From: Pseudomonas sp. BCA17
GTDB taxonomy: Bacteria; Pseudomonadota; Gammaproteobacteria; Pseudomonadales; Pseudomonadaceae
Direction: 5' to 3'
NCBI RefSeq assembly: GCF_004519405.1
Contig: NZ_SGWI01000009.1
Span: forward strand, 62,001 to 126,000
Length of the DNA stretch: 64,000 nt
Shown: in pieces, positions 9,252 through 18,331 of the stretch
Position numbering within the stretch: the first letter of the stretch is position 1
Layout of the letters: every line of letters starts with the position of its first letter
Notes under the pieces: generated by a model
What the model was told of the DNA's origin: nothing
Seen by the model: the letters and a program-made list of their open reading frames with translations, nothing else
Databases searched by the model: none
Position numbers and translations under genes: made by a program

Positions 9252-10466
9252 TTGCGCGAAATTGTCCTGATAAACATCACCGGTGAAGACCGCCCGGGTC
9301 TCACCGCAGCCATTACCGGTGTGCTGGCCCAGGGTGGTGTGAACATTCTCGACATCGGCCAGGCGGTGATCCACGACACCTTGTCCTTCGGCATCCTCGT
9401 CGAAATCCCGAGCACCGAACAGGCGTCTTCGGTACTCAAAGACATCCTGTTCACGGCGTATAAGCTGGATCAACAGGTGCGATTCACTCCGGTGTCCGAA
9501 GAGGATTACCAGCATTGGGTGGACGGTCAGGGTAAAAAGCGCCACATCGTGACGCTGCTGACCCGCAAGGTGACTGCCGAACAATTGCAGCGCGTCAGTT
9601 CGATCACCGCCCACTATGGTTTGAATATCGACCATATCGACCGTCTGTCGGGTCGCATGCCATTGGACACGCCAGCTGACAAAGGCAAGGGCTGCATTGA
9701 GTTCTCTGTGCGCGGCGAGCCGGCTGATCCGCAGGCATTGCGCGCCGAATTCCTGAGCGTGGCCCAGGAGTTGAACGTCGATATCGCCTTCCAGGAAGAT
9801 TCGCTGTTCCGCCGCAATCGTCGTCTGGCAGTGTTCGACATGGATTCCACGCTGATCGAGGCTGAGGTGATCGACGAGCTGGCCAAGGCTGCCGGTGTGG
9901 GCGAGCAGGTCTCCGAGATTACCGAGCGCGCCATGGCCGGCGAGCTGGATTTCCGTGCCAGCTTCAAGGAGCGCCTGGCGCTGCTCAAGGGGTTGGATGT
10001 GAGCGTACTGGACTCGATCGGTGCGTCGCTGCGCCTGACCGAAGGCGCTGAAACCCTGTTCGCTGAACTCAAGCGCCTGGGTTACAAAACCGCGATCCTG
10101 TCTGGCGGCTTCACCTACTTTGCCAAGCAATTGCAGGCCAAGCTGGGTATCGACTACGTGTTCGCCAATGAACTGGAAGTGGTGGATGGCAAAGTGACCG
10201 GCGTGGCGGTGGAGCCGATTGTTGATGCACAGCGCAAGGCCGACCTGCTGAAAGAACTGGCCCACAAGGAAGGTTTGCGTCTGGAGCAGACCATCGCGGT
10301 CGGGGACGGCGCGAATGACTTGCCGATGCTGGCAATTGCCGGGTTGGGTGTGGCGTTCCGCGCCAAGCCGCTGGTCAAGCAGTCGGCCAAGCAGGCGATT
10401 TCAACCCTCGGGTTGGATGGCGTGTTGTATCTGCTGGGTTTTCGCGACCGTGACGGTCAGTTGTAA
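9252..10466 (+). CDS. serB: phosphoserine phosphatase SerB
   Basis: This enzyme catalyses the last step of serine biosynthesis, O-phospho-L-serine to L-serine. The 404 residues comprise two N-terminal ACT-type regulatory domains (VLINITGEDRPGLTAAITG at residues 4-22; a second near 90-180) and a C-terminal HAD domain. The catalytic nucleophile is Asp196 in FDMDSTLIEAE; SGGFTYF and GDGANDLPML are HAD motifs II/III. It begins with TTG, the only start that preserves the full first ACT domain. The tandem ACT architecture is longer than E. coli SerB and usual for pseudomonads. It is divergent from ytjB. Confidence 0.96.
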   Translation: MREIVLINITGEDRPGLTAAITGVLAQGGVNILDIGQAVIHDTLSFGILVEIPSTEQASSVLKDILFTAYKLDQQVRFTPVSEEDYQHWVDGQGKKRHIVTLLTRKVTAEQLQRVSSITAHYGLNIDHIDRLSGRMPLDTPADKGKGCIEFSVRGEPADPQALRAEFLSVAQELNVDIAFQEDSLFRRNRRLAVFDMDSTLIEAEVIDELAKAAGVGEQVSEITERAMAGELDFRASFKERLALLKGLDVSVLDSIGASLRLTEGAETLFAELKRLGYKTAILSGGFTYFAKQLQAKLGIDYVFANELEVVDGKVTGVAVEPIVDAQRKADLLKELAHKEGLRLEQTIAVGDGANDLPMLAIAGLGVAFRAKPLVKQSAKQAISTLGLDGVLYLLGFRDRDGQL

Positions 10467-10493
10467 GTCGAGATCGCTGTAGCTATGCAGTAA

Positions 10494-10526
10494 AAATGTG
10501 GGACGGGAAAGCCCGCTCCCACATTT
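10494..10526. repeat. REP palindrome between convergent genes
   Basis: AAATGTGGGA and TCCCACATTT form a perfect outer stem with an inner GCGGGC-type core, located between the convergent serB and psd genes. It belongs to the same family as the copies at 633 and 59166. Confidence 0.85.
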
Positions 10527-10545
10527 GATTACCGTCAGCTTCGGA

Positions 10546-11406
10546 TCAGGCGTTCGGCAGGGCGATGCCTTGGCCCATCTGCACCGGGGTGCCGGCTGTC
10601 AGTGCTTCTGCCCACTTCACCTGACCTGGCCCGAACAGCACGATGGCGGTCGAACCCAGTTTGAAGCGACCCAGTTCTGCGCCTTTCTCCAGATGAATCG
10701 GTGCCCGCGCCGCTTCGTCGTAGCGGAAGGTCTTAAGCTCACGCTTGGGCGGCGTCACCAAGCCTGCCCACACGGTTTCAATCGACGCCACGATCATTGC
10801 ACCTACCAACACAACAGCCATCGGGCCGCGTTCGGTGTCGAACAGGCAGACAACGCGCTCGTTACGTGCAAACAGCTCCGGCACGTTTTCAGCGGTGGTC
10901 TGGTTCACCGAGAAAATCCGCCCCGGCACATAAACCATCTCACGCAGCGTACCGGCCAAAGGCATGTGCACGCGGTGGTAGTCTTTCGGCGACAGGTAAA
11001 TGGTGGCGAAATCACCGCCCATGAACGGCGCCGCCAATGCCGCGTCGCCACCCAGCAACTCCAGCACGCTGAAGCTATGGCCTTTAGCCTGGAATACCCG
11101 GCCGTGTTCGATCGGGCCCAACTGGCTGACGGCACCATCGGCAGGGCTCAGCACTGCGCCTGGTGTTTGATCCAGCGGGCGTGCGCCGTCTTTCAGTGCG
11201 CGGGTGAAGAAGGCGTTGAAGTGCTCATAGGCGGTCAGGTCTTCAACCAGGGCCTGTGACATGTCCACCTGATAACGTTTGGCGAACCAACTTGTGAAGG
11301 CGTTCTTGAACCAGCGCACGCGGCACTCGGCAACGCAGCCGGCCAGGCGCGACAGCAAGTGGTGCGGCAACAGGTACTGGCTGAGGATAAACAACTGCTT
11401 TTTCAT
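10546..11406 (-). CDS. psd: phosphatidylserine decarboxylase proenzyme
   Basis: This enzyme converts phosphatidylserine to phosphatidylethanolamine at the inner membrane. The 286-residue proenzyme carries the LGST self-cleavage motif (residues 250-253). Cleavage before Ser252 generates the pyruvoyl cofactor on the small alpha subunit. LSPADGAV and DYHRVHMP are further conserved blocks that include the catalytic His residues. It lies 16 bp downstream of the rhodanese gene in one transcription unit, the psd-rhodanese pairing typical of pseudomonads. Confidence 0.96.
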   Translation of the reverse strand: MKKQLFILSQYLLPHHLLSRLAGCVAECRVRWFKNAFTSWFAKRYQVDMSQALVEDLTAYEHFNAFFTRALKDGARPLDQTPGAVLSPADGAVSQLGPIEHGRVFQAKGHSFSVLELLGGDAALAAPFMGGDFATIYLSPKDYHRVHMPLAGTLREMVYVPGRIFSVNQTTAENVPELFARNERVVCLFDTERGPMAVVLVGAMIVASIETVWAGLVTPPKRELKTFRYDEAARAPIHLEKGAELGRFKLGSTAIVLFGPGQVKWAEALTAGTPVQMGQGIALPNA

Positions 11407-11422
11407 TTACTGTCCTTAAACC

Positions 11423-12238
11423 TTAAATCTCAACGGGGGTGTCGGGGTGGTTGCCCCATTCGCCCCAGGAACCGGCATAACCTTTGACTCGCGGATAACC
11501 GAGCGCCTTGGCCACCAGGTAGGTGAAGCCAGAGCGGTGATGAGTCTGGCAGTGGGTGATGATTTCTTTGTCGCGGGTCAGCCCGAGGTCTTCGAGGATC
11601 TGTGGCATGTCACGGCGGATGCGCAGGTTGCGTGCCTTGTCCATGCCGGCGGTCCATTCGAAGTTCACCGCGCCGGGGATGTGACCACCCTTGGCCGCGA
11701 GGACTTTCTCGCCGGAGTACTCCAACGGGCCGCGTGCGTCCCAGATGCCCAGGTCGGCCGCGCCGAGACGGCTTTGCAGGTATTCGCGGGTGGCGGTAGG
11801 GCCGTCGTGCAAGGTCAGGCTGACCGGGCCGCCGACGGGGGCGGGCACCTCGGTGGACAGCGGGTGCTCGCCTTCCAGCCAGGCGAGCAGGCCGCCGTCC
11901 AAATAGTGGTATTTCTGATGGCCGATCACGTCGAGCATCCAGATAAAACGCCCGGCCCAGCCACCGCCTTCGTCGTCATAGACCACGTAGGTCGCGTCCG
12001 GGGTGTGGCCCAGCTCGCCGAACAGCTTTTCCAGGTCGGCCTTGCTCGGCAGCAGGCCCGGCGCTGGAGGCTGGCCCAGTTGGGTGCGCTTGGGGTCAAC
12101 GAAATGCGCGCCGGGGATATGCCCTTCGGCGTAGCGGGCTGCGCTGGTGAGGTCCACCAGAATCAGGTGTTCGGCATCAAGGCGACCTTGCAGGTCGCTG
12201 GGTTCGATCACCAGCGGCAAGCCAGAGAAGTCAGGCAT
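11423..12238 (-). CDS. sseA: thiosulfate/3-mercaptopyruvate sulfurtransferase (two-domain rhodanese)
   Basis: This 271-residue tandem rhodanese transfers sulfane sulfur to cyanide or thiols. The first domain (about residues 10-130) is non-catalytic. The second holds the active-site loop CQTHHRSG with Cys230 as the persulfide-forming residue. The chosen start MPDFSGLP has a good ribosome binding site (AGGAGACC) 4-11 bp upstream; an upstream extension lacks one. The loop sequence differs from the CGSGVTA of classic mercaptopyruvate enzymes and is closer to thiosulfate-type rhodaneses, so the preferred donor is uncertain. Confidence 0.87.
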   Translation of the reverse strand: MPDFSGLPLVIEPSDLQGRLDAEHLILVDLTSAARYAEGHIPGAHFVDPKRTQLGQPPAPGLLPSKADLEKLFGELGHTPDATYVVYDDEGGGWAGRFIWMLDVIGHQKYHYLDGGLLAWLEGEHPLSTEVPAPVGGPVSLTLHDGPTATREYLQSRLGAADLGIWDARGPLEYSGEKVLAAKGGHIPGAVNFEWTAGMDKARNLRIRRDMPQILEDLGLTRDKEIITHCQTHHRSGFTYLVAKALGYPRVKGYAGSWGEWGNHPDTPVEI

Positions 12239-12295
12239 GTGAGGTCTCCTGGGCACAAATGTTGGCGATAAAGGACCGCGATTGTAGCGCAAGCA

Positions 12296-13831
12296 TCAAG
12301 CGCTGCGGTTGGTAAAGCTGTGCAGCGCTTTCTCGATGCATTGAGCGGTTTTGCCGAAGGCCTGCACCGTGGTTTCAGAGAGTGGCCCGCCGCCCTGGTC
12401 AGCGATCATCAGCATGACCACTCGGCCATTGCAGCTCAGGGAGCGCAGCAATAGATGCTCGCCGGTAAACAAGCGACGCAGCACCGGCGGCAGCAGCGCG
12501 CAGAACTGTTCATGGTTATCGGGTGTGATGCGCACCTGCGCGGATTTTTCCAGAAGGCGCTGCAACAGCGTGCTGTTGACCACGTCCAGGCTCAGATTCG
12601 CGGCGTCCTTCGGCAAACCATCGGCTTGATGCACGCGCAATGTGCTCAAGGCCCGATCGGCCATGAACAACAGCACCCTTTGCATGCCGCTGGCCACCAG
12701 GGCTTCCCGCGCGCAAGTGGTCAGGTGCATGGCGTTGGCGAAGCGGCTTGGTTCAACCAGCAACTCGGTACACCGATTGCGCCACACGGCCAAGGACTCG
12801 GCAGTGGGCGGCGGCGCGGGCAGCAGGCCGCGATGGATCTTCTGCACATGCCACGGCCAGATCAGCGACAACGCTGGGTGCCAGAGGTCAGGCATCAGGG
12901 TGTGGCGGGCGCTGGTCACGGCCTGCTGGTGAACCTGTTGCTGCACTTCACCGAGGGGTTCTTGCAGGTAGAGGGCAGTCAGGTATTGCCAGCGCTCGGT
13001 GTGCGGGCAAGTCCAGGATTCCTGGGCCGACATTGCCAGGCCGTTAGCCAGTAATACCGTGTTGGCCGGCTGGTTCAGCCAGCGGCGCAGGTTGGGTTCG
13101 GCATCGAGCAACTGCTGGTGGCGCAGTGCGTCGTCTTCGCGGGCGATATGCAGCGCCTTGACCAGCAAGCGCTGTTCGCTCAGCAGCAGGTGGTAGCCTT
13201 GGGATACCCAGATAGGCAAGTGCCAGGCTTCGGTCAAGCCAAGGCACAAATCCAGCAGGCGTATGCCGAACAAATCCTGTTCGACCTGACGTGCCGGCTG
13301 ACCTTTGTGGATCACCCGTAACTCCCATTCTTCCAGGAGTTTGGGGTAGGCAATGGCCATCGGCCAGAGCGGCGACAAAAACAGCAGGCTACCCCAGTGA
13401 ATGTCTTGCCACAGCCGCGCCAGGCGGCTGCCGAAGAGGCCGTTGGCTTGCTGCGAAGCGTGCTGGCTTATCAGCAGCAGTTGCCGAAAGGCCGCGGGGA
13501 TTTCATTGGCCGGCACTGAGGGCAGGCGTACCAGCAGTTCTTCGGCGCGTTTGAGGCCGAGGCGGTTGAGCGCCACTTCGAGGTTTTCCGCAGGTGCCGC
13601 CATGCTGCCGTGGGTGTGGCTATTGGCTTCGCGCATTACGCCGAGTACCAGCGCCGGGCTGTTTTGCATCAGCTCGGCAATATCTCGTAATGAGCTGCGG
13701 CTGTCGCGAATGGCTTTGCACACACGTTCGTGGCTGGCTTGCGGGACGGGCAGCAGGACGTCATCCAGGCGCTTGATCCAAGCCGCGAGGGTGGTCGGTT
13801 TTGCAGTTGGGACTGTCGTTTCATTAGCCAT
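12296..13831 (-). CDS. HDOD-domain protein
   Basis: This protein of about 511 residues carries an N-terminal HDOD domain (residues about 18-220), a catalytically degenerate relative of HD phosphohydrolases often found in bacterial signalling proteins. It is recognised by LPVPQASHERVCKAIRD, NSPALVLGVMREANS and NRLGLKRAEELLVRLP. The HD metal-binding residues are not conserved, as usual for HDOD. The C-terminal half (from about residue 350) looks like a degenerate GAF-type regulatory domain. It is transcribed away from motAB. The start is uncertain: ATG at 13831 is chosen, while a GTG at 13864 would add 11 residues. The precise role is unknown. Confidence 0.72.
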   Translation of the reverse strand: MANETTVPTAKPTTLAAWIKRLDDVLLPVPQASHERVCKAIRDSRSSLRDIAELMQNSPALVLGVMREANSHTHGSMAAPAENLEVALNRLGLKRAEELLVRLPSVPANEIPAAFRQLLLISQHASQQANGLFGSRLARLWQDIHWGSLLFLSPLWPMAIAYPKLLEEWELRVIHKGQPARQVEQDLFGIRLLDLCLGLTEAWHLPIWVSQGYHLLLSEQRLLVKALHIAREDDALRHQQLLDAEPNLRRWLNQPANTVLLANGLAMSAQESWTCPHTERWQYLTALYLQEPLGEVQQQVHQQAVTSARHTLMPDLWHPALSLIWPWHVQKIHRGLLPAPPPTAESLAVWRNRCTELLVEPSRFANAMHLTTCAREALVASGMQRVLLFMADRALSTLRVHQADGLPKDAANLSLDVVNSTLLQRLLEKSAQVRITPDNHEQFCALLPPVLRRLFTGEHLLLRSLSCNGRVVMLMIADQGGGPLSETTVQAFGKTAQCIEKALHSFTNRSA

Positions 13832-13903
13832 GGTTGGGGCGCGATCATCACTTGCATTCAACACGCCCGGAGTGGGCTGAATTGGCTTTTCGCCTTAACG
13901 GGC

Positions 13904-13930
13904 TATAGTCTGGCGCAGTTTTGCCGATAA
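13904..13930 (+). promoter_or_regulatory. FliA (sigma-28) promoter of motAB
   Basis: TATAGTCT (6 of 8 matches to the TAAAGTTT -35 element) is followed after exactly 11 bp by GCCGATAA, a perfect -10 element for the flagellar sigma factor FliA. It lies 68 bp upstream of the motA start on the correct strand. Confidence 0.85.
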
Positions 13931-13998
13931 GTAGAACAAGAGTTTTTCAGCTGCACCTACTATGTCCATGAACCCGACGGCGCAAGTACCAATCTCCT

Positions 13999-14850
13999 AT
14001 GGCTAAAATTATCGGCATCATCGTCGTCCTCGCAAGCGTGCTCGGTGGGTACGTCCTGTCCCACGGTAAGATTGCCGCACTGATCCAGCCTTTCGAAGTG
14101 CTGATTATCGGCGGCGCCGCATTTGGCGCTTTCCTGCAGGCCAACCCCGGCTACATGACCATGCATGTGATCAAGAAGTCGCTGGGTATGTTCAGCTCGC
14201 GCTTCTCCCACACCTTCTATCTGGAAGTGTTGGGGTTGGTCTACGAGATCCTCAACAAGAGCCGCCGTGAAGGCATGATGGCCATCGAAGGCGACATCGA
14301 AGACGCCGCCGCCAGCCCGATTTTCGCCAAGTACCCGGCGGTGCTCAAAGATGAGCGCATGACGGCTTACATCTGTGATTACCTGCGCATCATGTCCTCC
14401 GGCAACATGGCCCCCCATGAGCTGGAAGGCCTGTTCGACATGGAACTGTTCAGCCTCAAGGAAGAACTGGAACATCCTTCCCACGCCGTCAGCGGCGTCT
14501 CTGACGGCATGCCCGGTTTCGGTATCGTTGCGGCGGTACTGGGTATTGTGGTGACCATGGCGTCCCTGGGCGAAGGCGACCAGAAGGCCATCGGTATGCA
14601 TGTGGGTGCGGCGCTGGTGGGGACCTTTTTCGGTATTCTCGCGGCCTACGGTTTCTTCGGCCCGCTGGCGACCTCCCTGGCCCACGACGCCAAGGAAGAG
14701 ATCAACCTCTACGAAGCGATCAAGGCGTGCCTGGTAGCTTCGGCCTCCGGTATGCCGCCGTCGCTGGCGGTAGAGTTCGGGCGCAAGGTGTTGTACCCGA
14801 AACATCGCCCAAGTTTTGCCGAGCTGGAACAAGCGGTTCGCGGTCGCTAA
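13999..14850 (+). CDS. motA: flagellar motor stator protein MotA
   Basis: MotA is the larger stator subunit, coupling proton flow through the MotA-MotB channel to flagellar rotation. The 283 residues show the family pattern: N-terminal helices (IIGIIVVLASVLGGYVL; VLIIGGAAFGAFL), a cytoplasmic loop rich in charged residues that contacts FliG, and two C-terminal helices (VAAVLGIVVTMASLG; AALVGTFFGILAAYGFFGP). motB follows after 3 bp. The pair is separate from other flagellar genes and carries its own FliA-type promoter. Confidence 0.96.
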   Translation: MAKIIGIIVVLASVLGGYVLSHGKIAALIQPFEVLIIGGAAFGAFLQANPGYMTMHVIKKSLGMFSSRFSHTFYLEVLGLVYEILNKSRREGMMAIEGDIEDAAASPIFAKYPAVLKDERMTAYICDYLRIMSSGNMAPHELEGLFDMELFSLKEELEHPSHAVSGVSDGMPGFGIVAAVLGIVVTMASLGEGDQKAIGMHVGAALVGTFFGILAAYGFFGPLATSLAHDAKEEINLYEAIKACLVASASGMPPSLAVEFGRKVLYPKHRPSFAELEQAVRGR

Positions 14851-14853
14851 GCC

Positions 14854-15876
14854 ATGGAAAACAACCAGCCGATAATCATCAAGCGCGTCAAGCGCTTCGC
14901 TGCGGGGCACCATGGCGGCGCCTGGAAAATCGCCTTCGCCGACTTTGCGACGGCGATGATGGCGTTCTTCCTCGTGCTGTGGCTGATGTCTACCGCCACG
15001 CCGGAACAGAAGATCGCCATTGCCGGTTACTTCAAAGACCCCATTGGCTTCTCGGAAAGCGGTACACCTTTCGTCATCGACCTTGGTGGCTCACCGCAGT
15101 TGGCGCCTGAGCGCACCATCAACCCGGAGGTCAAGACCGAGGCGCCGCAGGAAAAAATCCCTGTCGAGCGCGACACTGTCGAGGCCATGGCTGAGCAAGT
15201 CGAGCAGGAACGCCTGGAACTGCTGTTGAAGGAATTGCAGACCAAGGTTGAAGAAAACCCGCAACTGCTGAAGTTCAAGGATCAGATCTCCTTCGAAATC
15301 ACGCCTGAGGGCCTGCGCATCCAGATCACCGACGCCGCTAACCGGCCGATGTTCGACTCCGGCAGCGCGCGCCTGAAACCGTACTTCGAAGATATCCTGC
15401 TGGCCATGGCCGACACCATCAAGGCGGTGCCGAACAAGATCAGCATCAGCGGTCACACCGACGCCAAGCCGTATGCGGGCCAGGGCGACTTCGGCAACTG
15501 GGAACTCTCGGCGAACCGCGCCAACGCCGCCCGCCGTGCGTTGGTGGCAGGCAGCTACCCGGACCCGCAAGTGGCCCGTGTGGTGGGTTTTGCTTCCTCG
15601 CAATTGTTTGATCCTGCGGACCCGTTCAACCCGGTCAACCGCCGGATCGATATCGTGGTGCTGACCAAAAAGGCCCAGCGCGCGATCGAGGGTGATCACA
15701 GTGGGGCACCTGCGCAACCGCACCAAAGCGAAGGCGCGCCAGGAGAAGCGCCAGCTGATCCGAACGCCATTCCTCCAGGGCAGGAGCCGTTGCCGGCCCA
15801 TGAACTGCGACAGAAGCTGAACCTGTTTGATGATGGTGGGGTGAAGGATCCTACGGCGCCTGCCCCCAAGCCGTAA
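14854..15876 (+). CDS. motB: flagellar motor stator protein MotB
   Basis: MotB is the peptidoglycan-anchoring stator subunit. A short basic N-terminus precedes one membrane helix (FATAMMAFFLVLWLMS); Asp30 in AFADFATAMM corresponds to the essential proton-accepting Asp32 of E. coli MotB. A plug/linker region (residues about 55-140, acidic) leads to an OmpA-like peptidoglycan-binding domain (SISGHTDAKPY, NWELSANRANAARRAL, NRRIDIVVL). The 340-residue protein ends with a Pro-rich tail. It is translated directly behind motA and followed by a terminator. Confidence 0.96.
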   Translation: MENNQPIIIKRVKRFAAGHHGGAWKIAFADFATAMMAFFLVLWLMSTATPEQKIAIAGYFKDPIGFSESGTPFVIDLGGSPQLAPERTINPEVKTEAPQEKIPVERDTVEAMAEQVEQERLELLLKELQTKVEENPQLLKFKDQISFEITPEGLRIQITDAANRPMFDSGSARLKPYFEDILLAMADTIKAVPNKISISGHTDAKPYAGQGDFGNWELSANRANAARRALVAGSYPDPQVARVVGFASSQLFDPADPFNPVNRRIDIVVLTKKAQRAIEGDHSGAPAQPHQSEGAPGEAPADPNAIPPGQEPLPAHELRQKLNLFDDGGVKDPTAPAPKP

Positions 15877-15884
15877 TCCCCATG

Positions 15885-15918
15885 CAAAAAGGCCGCGATT
15901 ATCGCGGCCTTTTCGTTG
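15885..15918 (+). terminator. rho-independent terminator after motB
   Basis: GGCCGCGAT and ATCGCGGCC form a near-perfect hairpin with A-run upstream and T-run downstream (15887-15917). It can terminate both motB and the convergent rsgA. Confidence 0.88.
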
Positions 15919-15925
15919 GTGCAGG

Positions 15926-16957
15926 TTAGTAACTGCTCTCCGGCAGACTCGCAATGATCGAGCGATAGCTGTTCATCCGCTGCTGCTGCACGCGGCCATC
16001 TTCCAGCGCCTTGAGCAGCGCACAGCCCGGTTCACGATCGTGTTTGCAGTCGCGGAAGCGGCAGGTGCCGATCAGGTCATTGAACTCGATGAAACCCGCT
16101 TCCACATCGCTGCGGCTGACGTGGCCGAGGCCGAACTCACGGATGCCCGGGGAGTCGATCAGCTCGCCGCCACCTGGGAAGTGGAACAGCCGCGCGGTAG
16201 TGGTGGTGTGGGTGCCCTGGCCGGACAGCTCCGACAGTGGGCCCACGCGGGTCTCGACTTCCGGCAGCAGGCTGTTGACCAGCGATGACTTGCCCACGCC
16301 CGACTGGCCGACGAACACGCTGATGCGCCCGTCCAACTGCCGTTGCAGCTGTTCCATGCCATCGCCGTGATGCGCCGAAACTTCCAGCACCGGGTAACCC
16401 AGGGTGCGGTAGACCGCCAGCAATGCGTTGAGCGCCGGAGCGTTCTGTTCGTCGATCAGGTCGAATTTGTTCAGCAGCAGCAACGGGCGGATGCCGGCAT
16501 GTTCGGCCGCCACCAGATAGCGGTCGATCAGGTTGGCATGGGGCTCGGGCAACGGCGCGAACACAATCACGATCATGTCGACGTTGGCGGCCACCGGCTT
16601 GAGCTGGCCACGGCTGTCGGGGCGGCGCAGTTCGGTGGTGCGCGGCAGTTGAGCGACGATTACGCCGATGCCCTGGTTGCCGGCACGCCACACCACTTTG
16701 TCGCCGGTGACCAGCGCAGGCAGGTTGGCGCGCAGATGGCAACGGAACACCGAACCTGCGAGTTCGCCTTCCAGCGCCTCGACTTCGACCTGTACGCCGA
16801 AGTGCGCGATCACCAGGCCCGTTTGTTCGGGGCCCAGGTCGCCGCCCTCAAGTGCTTCCACTGCGGAGGATTCACGTTTGGCGGCGCGCGCGGCGCGCTC
16901 ACCCTGAATCTTTTCGATGCGCCAGTTTTGGCGGCGATTGAGCTGGCGTTTGGCCAT
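15926..16957 (-). CDS. rsgA: ribosome small subunit-dependent GTPase RsgA
   Basis: RsgA is a circularly permuted GTPase that checks late 30S subunit maturation. The 343 residues contain a basic N-terminus (AKRQLNRRQNWRIEK), an OB fold, and G motifs in permuted order: G4 NKFDL, then G1 GQSGVGKSSLVN, then G3 DSPGIREFGL. The C-terminal zinc knuckle is CRFRDCKHDREPGC. The start MAKRQLN is preferred over an upstream ATG at 16981. It is divergent from orn, the usual pseudomonad arrangement. Confidence 0.96.
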   Translation of the reverse strand: MAKRQLNRRQNWRIEKIQGERAARAAKRESSAVEALEGGDLGPEQTGLVIAHFGVQVEVEALEGELAGSVFRCHLRANLPALVTGDKVVWRAGNQGIGVIVAQLPRTTELRRPDSRGQLKPVAANVDMIVIVFAPLPEPHANLIDRYLVAAEHAGIRPLLLLNKFDLIDEQNAPALNALLAVYRTLGYPVLEVSAHHGDGMEQLQRQLDGRISVFVGQSGVGKSSLVNSLLPEVETRVGPLSELSGQGTHTTTTARLFHFPGGGELIDSPGIREFGLGHVSRSDVEAGFIEFNDLIGTCRFRDCKHDREPGCALLKALEDGRVQQQRMNSYRSIIASLPESSY

Positions 16958-17065
16958 TGGTGTTCCGTGTCGATAATGCAAAGGATAGGTGAAACGGTCG
17001 CGAGTCTAGCATGCCCCCGCCTGCTAAACTGCGCAGCCACGCCAAGGTGCCAAGAGAATCAAGCC

Positions 17066-17608
17066 ATGCAAAACCCACAGAACCTGATTTGGATCGATCT
17101 GGAAATGACCGGTCTGAATCCCGACACCGACGTCATCATCGAGATGGCGACCATTGTCACCGACAGTAACCTCAATACCTTGGCCGAAGGTCCGGTGATT
17201 GCCATTCATCACAGCGATGCAGTATTGGCCACCATGGATGAGTGGAACACCCGCACCCACGGCAACTCCGGCCTGACCCAGCGCGTGCGTGACAGCCGCG
17301 TCAGCATGGCCGAAGCCGAGGCCCAGACCATCGCTTTCCTGGAAAAATGGGTACCCAAGGGCAAGTCGCCGATCTGCGGCAACAGCATCTGCCAGGACCG
17401 TCGCTTCCTTTATACGCACATGAAGGCGCTGGAAAGCTACTTCCACTACCGCAACCTGGATGTGTCCACTTTGAAAGAGCTGGCCGCGCGCTGGGCGCCG
17501 GAAGTCAAAGACAGCTTCCATAAAGGCAGCACGCACCTGGCGCTGGATGATATTCGCGAGTCGATTGCCGAGTTGCAGCATTACCGCAAGCATTTCATCA
17601 AGGCCTGA
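17066..17608 (+). CDS. orn: oligoribonuclease Orn
   Basis: Orn is a 3'-5' exoribonuclease that degrades 2-5-mers and, in pseudomonads, the pGpG product of c-di-GMP turnover. The 180-residue DEDDh exonuclease begins at MQNPQNLIWIDLEMTGL, with Asp11 and Glu13 as first metal ligands. NSICQDRRFL and HLALDDIRESI supply the later acidic and His residues. The frame is open far upstream, but no homology extends there, so the ATG at 17066 is used. Confidence 0.97.
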   Translation: MQNPQNLIWIDLEMTGLNPDTDVIIEMATIVTDSNLNTLAEGPVIAIHHSDAVLATMDEWNTRTHGNSGLTQRVRDSRVSMAEAEAQTIAFLEKWVPKGKSPICGNSICQDRRFLYTHMKALESYFHYRNLDVSTLKELAARWAPEVKDSFHKGSTHLALDDIRESIAELQHYRKHFIKA

Positions 17609-17716
17609 AGGTGCAGCTTGCTCGCGAAGGATGCGGCTCGCTCTTTCGCCAAGCGCCCCCTTTTGGTGCCATCAGCAAATGATTAGACTGCCGACCTCTT
17701 TGCAAGGATCGCCATC

Positions 17717-18331
17717 ATGCTGCTGATGCTGTACCTCATCGCCATCACTGCCGAAGCCATGACCGGCGCGCTGTCCGCCGGTCGGCGTGGCATGGATTGG
17801 TTTGGCGTAGTGCTGATCGCCTGCGTCACCGCCTTGGGCGGTGGTTCGGTGCGCGATGTGTTGCTCGGGCATTACCCGCTGACATGGGTCAAGCACCCGG
17901 AATACCTGGTGCTGACCTCCGTTGCCGCTCTGGTGACGATCTTTATCGCGCCGCTGATGCGCCACCTGCGTTCGCTGTTCCTGGCGCTGGACGCCGTGGG
18001 GCTGGTGGCGTTCACCTTGATCGGCTGCATGACCGCTCTGGAAATGGGCCACGGCATGCTGGTGGCGGCGGTCAGTGGCGTGATCACGGGTGTGTTCGGC
18101 GGCATCCTGCGGGATATCTTCTGCAACGATATTCCGCTGATCTTCCGCCGTGAGCTGTATGCCAGCGTGTCGTTCCTCGCAGCGTGGTTCTACATGCTGT
18201 GCCTGTATCTGGAATTACCGAGCGAGCAGGCGATTTTGCTGACGCTGTTCAGCGGCTTTCTATTGCGGCTGCTGGCGATCCGTTTCCACTGGGAAATGCC
18301 CAAGTTCGTCTACAACGACGATGTGCACTAG
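17717..18331 (+). CDS. UPF0126/TRIC-family membrane channel protein
   Basis: This 204-residue polytopic protein has about seven predicted helices and two GGxxRD repeats (LGGGSVRDVLLGHYPL at about residue 34; FGGILRDIFCNDIPL at about 122), the signature of the UPF0126/YadS/YicG family. Structural work on family members shows trimeric cation channels related to animal TRIC channels. The bacterial role is not settled. Its stop codon TAG shares the palindrome CTAG with the stop of the convergent queG. Confidence 0.87.
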   Translation: MLLMLYLIAITAEAMTGALSAGRRGMDWFGVVLIACVTALGGGSVRDVLLGHYPLTWVKHPEYLVLTSVAALVTIFIAPLMRHLRSLFLALDAVGLVAFTLIGCMTALEMGHGMLVAAVSGVITGVFGGILRDIFCNDIPLIFRRELYASVSFLAAWFYMLCLYLELPSEQAILLTLFSGFLLRLLAIRFHWEMPKFVYNDDVH

